Below, one piece after another: positions 36,646 through 45,648 of a stretch of DNA of 64,000 nt (position 1 is the first letter of the stretch; each line of letters opens with the position of its first letter). Made by a program: the position numbers and the translations under genes. The notes below the pieces were generated by a model. It did not search any database. It saw only the letters and a program-made list of their open reading frames with translations, and was not told the origin of the DNA. The DNA is from Neobacillus bataviensis. GTDB lineage: Bacteria > Bacillota > Bacilli > Bacillales_B > DSM-18226. The stretch covers positions 372,001-436,000 of the forward strand of contig NZ_JAHXYW010000001.1 of NCBI RefSeq assembly GCF_019969725.1. Direction: 5' to 3'.

Positions 36646-37638
36646 TTAAATGGCTTTCTTAATAAGACTTTTATAAGCATTTGAGGTTCTTACCTCAACG
36701 GTAAGAGAACCTTTTTTTACAATAGCTTTTAAGACAATCGGTACACCAGTGGTATTTTTAAATCGAAAATCCTTACCTCCGTAGGATACTGTAGCATCCC
36801 TTCCTTCAGGAACGTATCCTACATGAAGGGAATGATGATGCTTTTCAATATAGCTGACAGCTAGCTGATCAATGGCATTATACAGGGTTGAAGAAGTCTG
36901 ACAAATCCCGCCGCCATAGCCATCGACTAATTTCCCATCCTGAATCTCAGGTGCTTTTTGATAGCCGTGGGCTGCATCACTTGGGCCAACGGTTGTATTA
37001 TAAGAGAAGCTGTCTTGGACACCGATGATTATATTATTAATAGCAGCTGCGGATAAAGCAATGTTTTTTGACCTGCCAGCAATCCCGCTATTAAAATGGG
37101 TCGTATATGAAGCGACAACTGTCTCCCCTAAATGGGATACGTCTTCCACCTTATAACCACTGGCAGTTACATATAGCGGGACTTCTACATCGCCGCCTGT
37201 TTCTGAAAGCTGGAGGATCTTTTCTGTTAATTCATCCTCATCTAGAATGGTTTGAGGAGTTCCTTTAATAACCTGACCATTTGCATCCAATTTATCAAGA
37301 ATCATTCTTTTATCATATCCAGGGCTATCTTTTGTTCCCCGTGCAAAATCCTTCGCCATTTTTGCTATTTCGGCTTTATATTTTTCAACGTCGGTTTTAA
37401 ATCCCATATCCTTTGGAGAAATTGTTTTTATAACCGTTTTAGTACTCGGGTCGATAATATTAATAAAAACAGGTTTCTCTTCTTCTTGTTTTTTAGGTTC
37501 ATCCTTCTTTACCATTTTCTTTTCTTGCTTTTCCGTTGCATGTGCTACCTTTTCTTTTGATGTTTGCAACGAACAGCCCGCCAATCCTATTAAACTGCTT
37601 GCTAATAAAAATGAAATTGCCCATTTTAATTTTTCCAT
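36646..37638 (-). CDS. VanW-family lipoprotein
   Basis: A 330-residue exported protein. The signal peptide ends in a lipobox (LIGLAGC), then a Lys/Glu-rich linker (25-55). The VanW domain occupies about 180-300 with SKNIALSAAAINNIII, FSYNTTVGP, GGGICQTSSTLYNA and AVSYIEKHHHS, where the Cys and His are conserved across the family. VanW proteins are associated with the cell envelope and glycopeptide-resistance clusters but have no established activity. No van genes are nearby. Monocistronic. Confidence 0.88.
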   Translation of the reverse strand: MEKLKWAISFLLASSLIGLAGCSLQTSKEKVAHATEKQEKKMVKKDEPKKQEEEKPVFINIIDPSTKTVIKTISPKDMGFKTDVEKYKAEIAKMAKDFARGTKDSPGYDKRMILDKLDANGQVIKGTPQTILDEDELTEKILQLSETGGDVEVPLYVTASGYKVEDVSHLGETVVASYTTHFNSGIAGRSKNIALSAAAINNIIIGVQDSFSYNTTVGPSDAAHGYQKAPEIQDGKLVDGYGGGICQTSSTLYNAIDQLAVSYIEKHHHSLHVGYVPEGRDATVSYGGKDFRFKNTTGVPIVLKAIVKKGSLTVEVRTSNAYKSLIKKAI

Positions 37639-37903
37639 TTCCCTCAGCTTTTCCCCTTTTGATTTTCGTCGTTTTAATCTTAGACGTTTTCACACACAAT
37701 TTTGTTTCAAAAAAATTCCAAATTGCTGCTATGAAAATATGAAACTTGTATCTTTAGTTTTTAATTCTATCACTTTACCAAAAATAAAATAATGACAAAA
37801 GTACTAATAAGGAGAAAAAGTCATTATCTATTCTTCCCTATGAATATTTAAGGGCAATTTGTAAATATTAACATTAAACTGGAATTTAATTGGGGGTGCT
37901 AAA

Positions 37904-38221
37904 ATGTCTGTGTATGTTTATCAGACGTTTGAAATCAAACAGGATAAATTTAAAGAAGGGATTGATAATTTAAAAGAGATTAAAAAATTTCGGAATGAAA
38001 ATTATGACCATAAGGTTGAAATATTGACTCCCATATCCGGAGAAGACCATACATATGCACTACTATCGACCTATGAAGGATTAGCAGAAATGGAACTTCA
38101 AAATAAAAAGATGTTTGATGATGAAGAATATTTGAAGCTAATTGGTGACTTTTTTCTAGAAAATATCATTCAAGGCAGTATGTATACGCAAATATACAGA
38201 GCGTTAAATGAGATGAAATAA
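37904..38221 (+). CDS. Small alpha/beta-barrel-like protein of unknown function
   Basis: A 105-residue soluble protein; GGGGGTG precedes the ATG. The pattern strand (VYVYQTFEIKQ), helix (FKEGIDNLKEIKKF), strands (KVEILTPISG, HTYALLSTYEG), helix and a final YTQIYRALN strand resembles the dimeric alpha/beta barrel of NIPSNAP/ABM-type proteins. No catalytic residues identifiable. Strong terminator downstream. Confidence 0.6.
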   Translation: MSVYVYQTFEIKQDKFKEGIDNLKEIKKFRNENYDHKVEILTPISGEDHTYALLSTYEGLAEMELQNKKMFDDEEYLKLIGDFFLENIIQGSMYTQIYRALNEMK

Positions 38222-38269
38222 AAAATCAAAGTCCGGCATTATGTAAATAAGGTCGGGACTTTGATTTTT
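38222..38269 (+). terminator. Terminator after the small barrel-like gene
   Basis: AAAAAATCAAAGTCC pairs with GGACTTTGATTTTTT around a 20-nt loop. Confidence 0.88.
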
Positions 38270-38383
38270 TATACTTATTGCACAAAATGGTCATTTCGAA
38301 TCTAAGCGAAAAAGGGATAATTTTATTAGGCACTATACATAATGTATTTTATCACTTAGAATCATTTAACAATCGAAAACTAG

Positions 38384-38423
38384 GAAAAATCCTCTCCTCA
38401 CTTTGGTAGAGACGAGATTTTTC
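38384..38423 (-). terminator. Terminator of the first NCS2 permease gene
   Basis: GAAAAATC..CTC/GAG..GATTTTTC imperfect hairpin 16 bp after the permease stop. Confidence 0.65.
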
Positions 38424-38438
38424 ATAGATAACCTCCTA

Positions 38439-39983
38439 TTACGCCGCACCCTCTCCTTCGGCCGGATTTTGAGCTTTTTTTCGATCCATCATGTGTTTAA
38501 TGAAGAATAATCCTGCTACCATTAGATAAGCATAGACGAAAGGCATTAAGGCAGGCTGGGCAATCGCAACAGCAGCTGAGTGGATAATGCCTAGGAATGA
38601 TAATGTTGCTGCAATGACAGCGACAATGGCTGCCCGAATTGGTTGGTTTTTTATAGCAAAGATCGCTAAGCATCCCCACAATAAACTACTAAGTGGAGCA
38701 CCATTACCTAGATGGAACATGCCGTTATAATAAACACCATGGTGTGACATTGCTTCAGCTGTTACTTTAGCCGCATTGGTTCCAGCGGAGGTTAAAACGT
38801 TATTGGCTAGTGATAAAGCCCAGTTCCCAATCCATGGAAACAAACAAATGAAGATAACCGGAACTTCCAATTTCGGACTTTCACGAACCACTTGGTTAGC
38901 GGTTACGATACCAACATATACAAGAATCGGCACGATGGCGGAAACCGGTATGACAGCTAATAACAATCCTCCAATACCAAAGAGGGAAATGACTAACATA
39001 GAGAGGCCAGTTGCGATAGAATATCCAAGACCTGCACCCATGGATTTCCAACCAGCATGACCAATATAAACAGTTACTGGATAAGGGTTACCGCATAAAG
39101 CACCAATAGAAGAGGAAATACCATTTGCAAGCATTACCCGGCGTGTTTTATAAGGGTCGCCGGCAGCATGTGCACTTTCAATGTTTTCTAGGTCAAAAAT
39201 ATAGTTAGATAATCCAAGTGGTACAGCTGAAGCTAAATATGGAAGTGCATGTGCAATGCCAGAGAATAAGCTGTCAGCATGGAAAGTAGGAGGGTTAAAT
39301 CCTAACGTATTCAACGCTGCTGAAATGGCTTCAGGACTTTGCAAACCAAATGCCCACGCAAGAGCAGTACCAGCGGCAAGTAATAAAAAGCCTGTTGGAA
39401 TCTTTGCGAAAATAGGTGATTTACCGAACCAGTTAATAAAAATAATGATTAGGACAACAAAAGCTACCACAGGAGTTTCAAAGGATTGGAGCATTGGATT
39501 CATAGCCAGCAGCAATAATCCAAGTCCAGATAAACATGATAAAAGGACAGTTCTAGGAACAAGTTTTCTTAGTGTGTCACCTAGGAAAGCACCAACGATT
39601 AAGATTAGGGCTTCAAATAAACACCAAACTAATGCAAGTGAAAATGCGAATTCAGCATTATTAGTTTCTTTAAATACCGGCAAAATGACTAAGAAAGTAA
39701 CAGTAAAAATAGAAGGAGCACTAGGGCCTGATGGTAAGGCCGTAATATCATTTCTTCCTGTTTGTTTTGATAATAAATAGCCAAAAACAAAGTAACAGCA
39801 GCTTGCTAGAAAGACGCCGAGTCCAAATCCAGGGACAATTCTTCCATAAACTATTTCTTCTGGAAATCCGACGACAAACAGCAATAATGAAATCATCGTT
39901 AATAGATTGGTTAAATTGTTGGCAAGTAAGCCGAAATAGGCAGCCCAGTCGCCTTTTTTCCAAAATTTTAATGTCTGATCCAT
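38439..39983 (-). CDS. NCS2-type nucleobase permease (copy A)
   Basis: A 514-residue polytopic protein with about 12-14 TM helices. FGLGVFLASCCYFVFGYLL, TALPSGPSAPSIFTVTFLVILP and GNPYPVTVYIGHAGWKSMGAGLGYS place it in the xanthine/uracil/AzgA-type superfamily (NCS2). The helix-10-like segment and ITALPSG replace the classical QxxG loop of XanQ/UraA, so it is a divergent branch. AGAGGTG precedes the ATG. It is about 50% identical by eye to copy B at 41770. Likely imports a purine or related heterocycle. Leftward and monocistronic. Confidence 0.85.
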   Translation of the reverse strand: MDQTLKFWKKGDWAAYFGLLANNLTNLLTMISLLLFVVGFPEEIVYGRIVPGFGLGVFLASCCYFVFGYLLSKQTGRNDITALPSGPSAPSIFTVTFLVILPVFKETNNAEFAFSLALVWCLFEALILIVGAFLGDTLRKLVPRTVLLSCLSGLGLLLLAMNPMLQSFETPVVAFVVLIIIFINWFGKSPIFAKIPTGFLLLAAGTALAWAFGLQSPEAISAALNTLGFNPPTFHADSLFSGIAHALPYLASAVPLGLSNYIFDLENIESAHAAGDPYKTRRVMLANGISSSIGALCGNPYPVTVYIGHAGWKSMGAGLGYSIATGLSMLVISLFGIGGLLLAVIPVSAIVPILVYVGIVTANQVVRESPKLEVPVIFICLFPWIGNWALSLANNVLTSAGTNAAKVTAEAMSHHGVYYNGMFHLGNGAPLSSLLWGCLAIFAIKNQPIRAAIVAVIAATLSFLGIIHSAAVAIAQPALMPFVYAYLMVAGLFFIKHMMDRKKAQNPAEGEGAA

Positions 39984-40252
39984 TCCAAATCACCTCTAAT
40001 GAATTAATTATAAAAATTTGAAACCCTTTACATTAGGAATTGTATTCTCAAAAAGCTATTAATTCATCGTCCACGCATACCAAAAAGAACGCCTTTCATT
40101 TATACAAGTTATACAATAGAGTTTGTACAAAATATGTCTTCTAAGCTAGACTAAAAGAAACTCCGAAAATACGAAATGAATTATGTTATAATAACGAAAA
40201 TTCAACTAGAAAAAGACTGGATTTACTATCATGATTGGACGTGTGGATAGGA

Positions 40253-41131
40253 ATGAAGAAAACAGTAATATACAAGCAAATTGACCAATGTACCATTAAG
40301 GCTGATTTTTACGGAACGAGCATCGAGAACTCTCCAGTGGTTATTTATATTCATGGGGGCGGGCTGATTTGGGGAACAAGAGAAGAATTGACAGAAGAAA
40401 TGATCCAGCTGTACACAGATAATGGGATATCCCTTTTTTCAATCGACTACCGTTTAGCCCCAGAGACAAAACTACTGGATATCCTTGAGGATGTTGAAGA
40501 CGCACTTCTGTGGCTGCAAACAGAAGGTGCAAAGCGATTTTCTATTGATCCAAAAAGGATTGCAGTAGTGGGCAGTTCAGCCGGTGGATTTTTGGCACTT
40601 TCTACTGGGACATTTAAACATAAACCTCGTGCAATCGTCTCCTTCTATGGATATGGCGATCTATTAGGCAGCTGGGCAACAAGTCCGAGTAAATATTACC
40701 TTGAAAAGGACCTTGTTTCGAGAAACCTTGCTAACGCACTAGTTACCGATCAGCCAATTACAGAGGCATCTGTAGAGCAAAGATTCCTCCTCTATGTGTA
40801 TGCAAGACAACACGGAGATTGGATTGAAGAAATCACTGGTGTTAATCCTGCTTTCAACAAAGAAGCACTCCGTCCTTTTTGTCCCAAACACAATGTTACG
40901 AAGGAGTACCCGCCAACACTTTTATTACATGGTACAAAAGATACGGATGTCCCTTACGAGCAGTCAGTTTTTATGAGAGCTGCTATTTTAAAACAGTCCG
41001 TCGAAGCAAAGTTAATTACGATCCCTAACGGAGAACATGTATTTGATAAAGAATTCGATAATCCCATTGTTCAAAGTGCACTAAAGCAAGTCATTGAATT
41101 TCTACATACTCACCTTACAGGTATAGAGTAG
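40253..41131 (+). CDS. Alpha/beta hydrolase (HSL/carboxylesterase type)
   Basis: About 292 residues starting at ATG 40253 (MKKTVIYKQIDQ) with GGATAGGA just upstream. HGGGLIWG is the oxyanion-hole motif; GSSAGG holds the nucleophile Ser; TKDTDVPY and NGEHVF supply Asp and His. A TATAAT box (40187-40192) precedes it. It lies between the two NCS2 permease genes in the opposite orientation, so a role in processing an imported ester or amide is possible but unproven. Confidence 0.85.
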   Translation: MKKTVIYKQIDQCTIKADFYGTSIENSPVVIYIHGGGLIWGTREELTEEMIQLYTDNGISLFSIDYRLAPETKLLDILEDVEDALLWLQTEGAKRFSIDPKRIAVVGSSAGGFLALSTGTFKHKPRAIVSFYGYGDLLGSWATSPSKYYLEKDLVSRNLANALVTDQPITEASVEQRFLLYVYARQHGDWIEEITGVNPAFNKEALRPFCPKHNVTKEYPPTLLLHGTKDTDVPYEQSVFMRAAILKQSVEAKLITIPNGEHVFDKEFDNPIVQSALKQVIEFLHTHLTGIE

Positions 41132-41142
41132 CACTAAAAAAA

Positions 41143-41232
41143 GGCTCTGTTAAACTTTGTTGTTGATTTGCGCTCCAGGTGCTTCGCTCCAATCAACTGT
41201 GTTAATAATCAACATTGCCATTTAACAGAGCC
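41143..41232. repeat. Short derivative of the dispersed element (copy 2)
   Basis: A 90-bp palindromic unit. Outer arms GGCTCTGTTAAA/TTTAACAGAGCC (41143-41154 and 41221-41232) enclose GTTGATT..GCGCTCCAGG..CGCTCCAATCAAC, which corresponds to the ends of the full element at 35094 with its GC-rich core removed. A-runs on both sides make it a possible terminator for the hydrolase gene. Confidence 0.8.
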
Positions 41233-41235
41233 CAA

Positions 41236-41284
41236 AAAAAACGACTTTAACATTCATAAATTTGAATATTAAAGTCGTTTTTTA
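41236..41284. terminator. Terminator of the guaD-like gene
   Basis: AAACGACTTTAA pairs with TTAAAGTCGTTT, with inner ATTCA/TGAAT, and T-runs on both strands; it lies just after the leftward deaminase gene. Confidence 0.88.
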
Positions 41285-41292
41285 TAAGTTTG

Positions 41293-41745
41293 TTACTTCT
41301 CGTTAAGCTTATGAAAATGCTCAAATAAGTAATCGCAATCATCTCTTGGTTCTACTTTAACCATTTTTATGACGCTATTATCTTCACCTTTTAAATATTT
41401 GCGCAGGTGCATATCTGAAAACCCATGCTTATCAGCATCTTCTTTTGTATTAACATAGTAAACCTCATTAATACCCGCCCAAATCATGACAGATACACAC
41501 ATCGGACATGGCTCACAAGTTGCATACATTACACAATCTGATAAATCAAAAGTCCCTAATTTTTTACAAGCTTCTCTAACAGCAACCAGCTCTGCATGTG
41601 CGGAAGGGTCTGTATCTCTCATCATTGTATTGCTAACAGCGGCAATGACTTCACCATTGCGTACAATTGTTGCACCAAATGGTCCGCCAATTTTTTTGTT
41701 CATTCCATCAATCGTTGCGTCTACCGCCATTTTAATGAAATCCAT
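41293..41745 (-). CDS. guaD: Guanine-deaminase-like nucleoside/base deaminase
   Basis: A 150-residue member of the cytidine-deaminase fold. Zinc-binding HAEL (with catalytic Glu) and CEPCPMCVSVMIWAGI are intact, and IGGPFGATIV is the substrate loop of the GuaD/TadA branch. B. subtilis GuaD (156 aa) has the same layout. GGAGG precedes the ATG. It follows NCS2 copy B by 24 bp as last gene of the carbamoyltransferase operon. It could deaminate guanine or another amino-substituted heterocycle. Confidence 0.8.
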   Translation of the reverse strand: MDFIKMAVDATIDGMNKKIGGPFGATIVRNGEVIAAVSNTMMRDTDPSAHAELVAVREACKKLGTFDLSDCVMYATCEPCPMCVSVMIWAGINEVYYVNTKEDADKHGFSDMHLRKYLKGEDNSVIKMVKVEPRDDCDYLFEHFHKLNEK

Positions 41746-41769
41746 AGCTTTTTTCCTCCAAGTTTACTT

Positions 41770-43311
41770 TTACTCTGTTACAGGTCCAATATTTTCTTTT
41801 TTATTTATATAGAGTTTAAATGCTAAAAATCCTGCAATTAATAGATATCCCCAAACGAAAGGCATTGCAGTTGTTTGTGCAATTCCGATAGTGTTTGTAT
41901 GAATGGCACCTACAAAGGTTAAAACAGCCCCGAGCATTGCGGCTATTATGCCTCCAATAGGCGTGTTACGGATCGTAAATATAGCTATACACCCCCAAAG
42001 AACACTGGTAATAGGTGCACCATTACCTAGAGCAACCAAGCCATCGTAGAAAAGTCCAGCATTATGCAGGGCAAGTGTAGAAACTTGATTGGCAGCATTT
42101 CCAACCGACATACCAGTAGCTGAAATTGCATTATTAACAGCCGTAAGGGCCCAAGTAGCCACCCATGGGAAGAAACATACAAATATTACTGGAACTTCAA
42201 ATTGCGGACTGTTTTTGACAGCTTGATGCCCTGTTACAATCGCTATAAATACGAGCATCGGAACAATAGCCGCAATTGGGATAACAGCTAGCAACAGACC
42301 CATAAGACTTAAAATCGATAATATGAATATGGCAACAGAGCTAGCAATAGAATAGCCTATACCTGCACCAACTTCTTTCCAACCTGCATGACCTACATAT
42401 ACTGTTACTGGGAATGGGTTACCACAAAGGCCGCCTATAGCAGAACAAATACCGTTTGTAAGCATAACGTCTCTAGTTTTGTATTCATCTCCACAAACAG
42501 CAGCTGCTTCAACGTTTTCAAGATTAAAAATGTAGTTTGCCAGCCCTAGAGGTACAGCAGTTAATAAATATGGCAGAGCAGCATCAATATGATCAAAAAG
42601 CCCATTTAAATGAAGCATAGGAGGATTAAAGCCAAATGATTTCAGCGCTTCACTAACCTCAGCAGGACTTTGATATCCAAATAGCCAAGCAATTGCAGTT
42701 CCAATTACGATCAATAATAATCCCGTAGGTATTTTCTTCAATATTGGATGCTTACTTAACCAGTTCATGAAGATGATGGCAATTGCAACAAATGCCACAA
42801 CAGGCATTTCAAACGATTGCAGCATTGGGTTCATACCCAAGAATACAAATGCCAAACCTGCTAAGGCTGCCAGCAATACAGTTCTTGGGACGAACTTTCT
42901 AAGAGTATCACCCAGGAATGCACCTATTATTAGCATGGTAGCTTCAAAGAAGCACCAAAGCACACCGACTGTTGTTGTGAAAGCAGCATCTTTTGTTTGA
43001 TGATATAGAGGAAGCATAATAACAAATACTATAAGAAAAATACCAGGTGAACTAGAGCCTGATGGTAGTGCGGTAACATCTTTTCTACCTGTTTTCTTAG
43101 CTAGTTTATATGCAAAATAAGCAAAAACAAGGCCAGATAGAAGGACAGCAAAACCAAAGCCGGGAACAATTTGTTTAAAAACAAACTCTTTTGGCATACC
43201 AACTACAGTAAGTAATAATGAGATCATAACCAAAAAGTCTGTCAAAACATTAACGAACAAACCGAAGGAAGCTGCAAAGTCTCCTTTTTTCCATAAAGCT
43301 ATATTTCCCAT
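41770..43311 (-). CDS. NCS2-type nucleobase permease (copy B)
   Basis: A 513-residue membrane transporter, paralogous over its full length to copy A (for example DVTALPSGSSSPGIFLIVFVIMLP and GNPFPVTVYVGHAGWKEVGAGIGYS). AAGGAG precedes the ATG. It lies 64 bp after the carbamate kinase gene and 24 bp before the deaminase gene, so it belongs to the catabolic operon and probably imports its substrate. Confidence 0.85.
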   Translation of the reverse strand: MGNIALWKKGDFAASFGLFVNVLTDFLVMISLLLTVVGMPKEFVFKQIVPGFGFAVLLSGLVFAYFAYKLAKKTGRKDVTALPSGSSSPGIFLIVFVIMLPLYHQTKDAAFTTTVGVLWCFFEATMLIIGAFLGDTLRKFVPRTVLLAALAGLAFVFLGMNPMLQSFEMPVVAFVAIAIIFMNWLSKHPILKKIPTGLLLIVIGTAIAWLFGYQSPAEVSEALKSFGFNPPMLHLNGLFDHIDAALPYLLTAVPLGLANYIFNLENVEAAAVCGDEYKTRDVMLTNGICSAIGGLCGNPFPVTVYVGHAGWKEVGAGIGYSIASSVAIFILSILSLMGLLLAVIPIAAIVPMLVFIAIVTGHQAVKNSPQFEVPVIFVCFFPWVATWALTAVNNAISATGMSVGNAANQVSTLALHNAGLFYDGLVALGNGAPITSVLWGCIAIFTIRNTPIGGIIAAMLGAVLTFVGAIHTNTIGIAQTTAMPFVWGYLLIAGFLAFKLYINKKENIGPVTE

Positions 43312-43374
43312 GTAAAAATCTCCTTAAAAAAGTATTCTTTCTTATTGCAGCTAAATTGAAAAATCATTAATTTT

Positions 43375-44346
43375 TTAAATCGTCATGAGTTTCTTTTTTT
43401 TTACAATATGGGTTCCTGCTTTTTCTTGAATCGCATCCTTTAGACTTTCAGGGTTTGTAATGATGACCCTCGAACCGCCCTTTTCCAAGAAGTTTATACT
43501 TGCTTCAATTTTGGGAAGCATGCTGCCTTGAGGAAAGTGGCCTTCTGCAACATACTGTTTTGTTTCTTCAATTGAAATATTTTCAAGCGACTGTTGATTT
43601 GGCTTACCAAAATGAATGCAAACTCTGGACACGCCAGTCGTAATAATCAAGGTATCTGCCTGAACTTGTTCAGCTAATAGGCTTGTTGCAAAGTCTTTAT
43701 CAATAACGGCATCAACGCCCACATACTTATTGCTTGCTGCTTTAACGACTGGAATACCGCCGCCGCCGACAGCAATGACAACAAAACCGGCCTCAATTAA
43801 GGTTTTAATTGCGTCTTTTTCTACAATATCAATTGGTTTCGGTGATGGTACCACTCTTCTGTAGCCGCGGCCGGAGTCTTCAATAAAGATCCAATCCGGA
43901 TGTTCCTTCTTCATTTCTTCCGCTTGTTCAGAAGTAAAGAATGAACCTACAGGCTTTGTTGGATTTTCAAAATTCGGGTCATCCGCACTAACTGCAACCT
44001 GTGTAATAACAGTTGCCACTTTTTTGTTAATGCCTCTTTTGGCAAATTCATTAATCAAAGCTTGTTGAACTTGATAACCGATTCCGCCCTGGGTTTCGGC
44101 GCCGCAATTGACCAGGGGCACTTCCGGCATTCCGGCAATTTCATTGGCTATTTCAGATCTTCTTAGACCGAACCCTACCTGCGGGCCGTTACCATGTGTA
44201 ACAACTACGTTTAAGCCTTCGGCAACCATATCAGCGATATTTACTGCCGTTTCGCAGACGGCTTCATATTGATCTTGAACGGAATCACGTCCATTTTCGC
44301 GGACTAATGAATTCCCTCCGATTGCGACAATCACTAATTTTTCCAC
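43375..44346 (-). CDS. arcC: Carbamate kinase
   Basis: A 323-residue amino-acid-kinase fold enzyme that makes ATP from carbamoyl phosphate and ADP, releasing ammonia and CO2. VIAIGGNSLV, VTHGNGPQVGFGLRRSEI, VAVGGGGIPVV and EGHFPQGSMLPKIEA are family signatures. It starts with GTG preceded by AGGAGAG. No arginine deiminase or ornithine carbamoyltransferase gene is adjacent; instead it is linked to the AllFGH-type carbamoyltransferase, as in the E. coli allantoin cluster. Confidence 0.95.
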   Translation of the reverse strand: MEKLVIVAIGGNSLVRENGRDSVQDQYEAVCETAVNIADMVAEGLNVVVTHGNGPQVGFGLRRSEIANEIAGMPEVPLVNCGAETQGGIGYQVQQALINEFAKRGINKKVATVITQVAVSADDPNFENPTKPVGSFFTSEQAEEMKKEHPDWIFIEDSGRGYRRVVPSPKPIDIVEKDAIKTLIEAGFVVIAVGGGGIPVVKAASNKYVGVDAVIDKDFATSLLAEQVQADTLIITTGVSRVCIHFGKPNQQSLENISIEETKQYVAEGHFPQGSMLPKIEASINFLEKGGSRVIITNPESLKDAIQEKAGTHIVKKKKLMTI

Positions 44347-44368
44347 TGCGTTCTCTCCTATCAGTTTT

Positions 44369-45532
44369 CTAGTTGTTTAATAATTTAATAGACTGCTCTT
44401 TATGAAGATGATATAAAGGGTTCGATGGGTCATGTTTAATGGCATTCTCAATTGCTTCTATCGCTTCAATATGTCTCCCTAATGATCTGAGACTGTTAGC
44501 CTTGTGGAAGGAGAAATCATAGCGATGTGGCTGCATGGCAAGCAGCTTATCCATTTCCCTTACTGCTTCCTCATGTCTGCCCAATTCTCTTAAATAATTG
44601 GATTTGTGGTAACGGTAAAACGTTTCATCAGGGTTTAATTCACAAGCTTTATCATATTCTGTAAGCGCTTCCTCAGTTTTGTTCATTAATCTTAAGCAAT
44701 TTGCTGTATAGAAATAGAAATCAAGATCATTGGAGTTGATTACTAAAGCTTTGTTGTACTCTTCCAGCGCTTCTTCGTATCTCTTTAGTTCTTGCAAGCT
44801 ATATCCTTTGTAGTAATAATAATCAAGAGTGCTTGGGTCCTCTGAAAGAGCTTGATTGATTACTAGGATTGCATCTTCAAAGCTATTTTCTTTATATAGC
44901 TTTTTGGCAGTTTGAATCGCTTGGTTATCTTCTTGATATTCCTTTTTAAGAATTTTAACTACTTTATCCTGCTTTAATTCTTCGGCATGCTGAAGGGATG
45001 ATTTTCCGTCTCGATCTGGCAAATTCACATCTGCCCCAGCTTTCACAAGAACTTCAATAATGTTAGAGTATAATCGGCCTCCATTACCCAAAATCACAGA
45101 TTCTAGAAGTGCTGACCAACCTAAATTATTCACATGATTGACAGGAACTCCTGCATCTAAGCATACTTGAACTGTCTTTAAATACCCTTTCTCACTTGAA
45201 GGTAATAGGGCTGTACCTCCAAAGCGATTGACACTTTCAAGGTCCGCTCCATACTTTAACATCAGGCTAAGAATTTCATGAAAACCATTTGCACCAGAAC
45301 AAATGAAAGGAGTTAGCTGGGTAATATCTCTGGTATTTACATCACTGCCTGCTTCTAACAACAGTTTTACAGTATTTGATTGATTTTTTTGAGTTGCCGC
45401 CATTAACGCTGTCCGGCCATTTTCATCTTTAAAATCAACACTGGCGCCGTCCTGTAGTAATCTTCGTACAGCTTCTGCATCTCCCTGTTCACTTGCATAG
45501 ATAAGTTCCATATTTAAGGATCTATTCTCCAT
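44369..45532 (-). CDS. Ankyrin-repeat plus TPR protein
   Basis: About 387 residues starting at ATG 45532 (MENRSLNMELIY) with AGGAG upstream. Residues about 8-160 are five ankyrin repeats (for example ENGRTALMAATQKNQSNTVK and REGKSSLQHA-like segment); residues about 185-385 are six 34-residue TPRs (DYYYYKGYSLQELKRYEEAL, DFYFYTANCLRLMNKTEEAL). No signal peptide. It sits inside the operon between allG and arcC. Such repeat proteins are scaffolds; here it may assemble the carbamoyltransferase and kinase, which is inference only. Confidence 0.85.
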   Translation of the reverse strand: MENRSLNMELIYASEQGDAEAVRRLLQDGASVDFKDENGRTALMAATQKNQSNTVKLLLEAGSDVNTRDITQLTPFICSGANGFHEILSLMLKYGADLESVNRFGGTALLPSSEKGYLKTVQVCLDAGVPVNHVNNLGWSALLESVILGNGGRLYSNIIEVLVKAGADVNLPDRDGKSSLQHAEELKQDKVVKILKKEYQEDNQAIQTAKKLYKENSFEDAILVINQALSEDPSTLDYYYYKGYSLQELKRYEEALEEYNKALVINSNDLDFYFYTANCLRLMNKTEEALTEYDKACELNPDETFYRYHKSNYLRELGRHEEAVREMDKLLAMQPHRYDFSFHKANSLRSLGRHIEAIEAIENAIKHDPSNPLYHLHKEQSIKLLNN

Positions 45533-45648
45533 TTTTAACCGCTCCTGTTCTAATATCACCAACACTGCTCCAATGACGCATTTGGGGAGGTTACCAAAAC
45601 CAAATTATCAAGGTTTCGGATATCGCCTTCCCCAATACGTGTAATTGA

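Noticed and set aside
39984..40252. Purine riboswitch or PurR box upstream of NCS2 copy A
   Set aside because: The conserved riboswitch core was not found; a CCGAAAATA stretch is only a poor match to PurR boxes.
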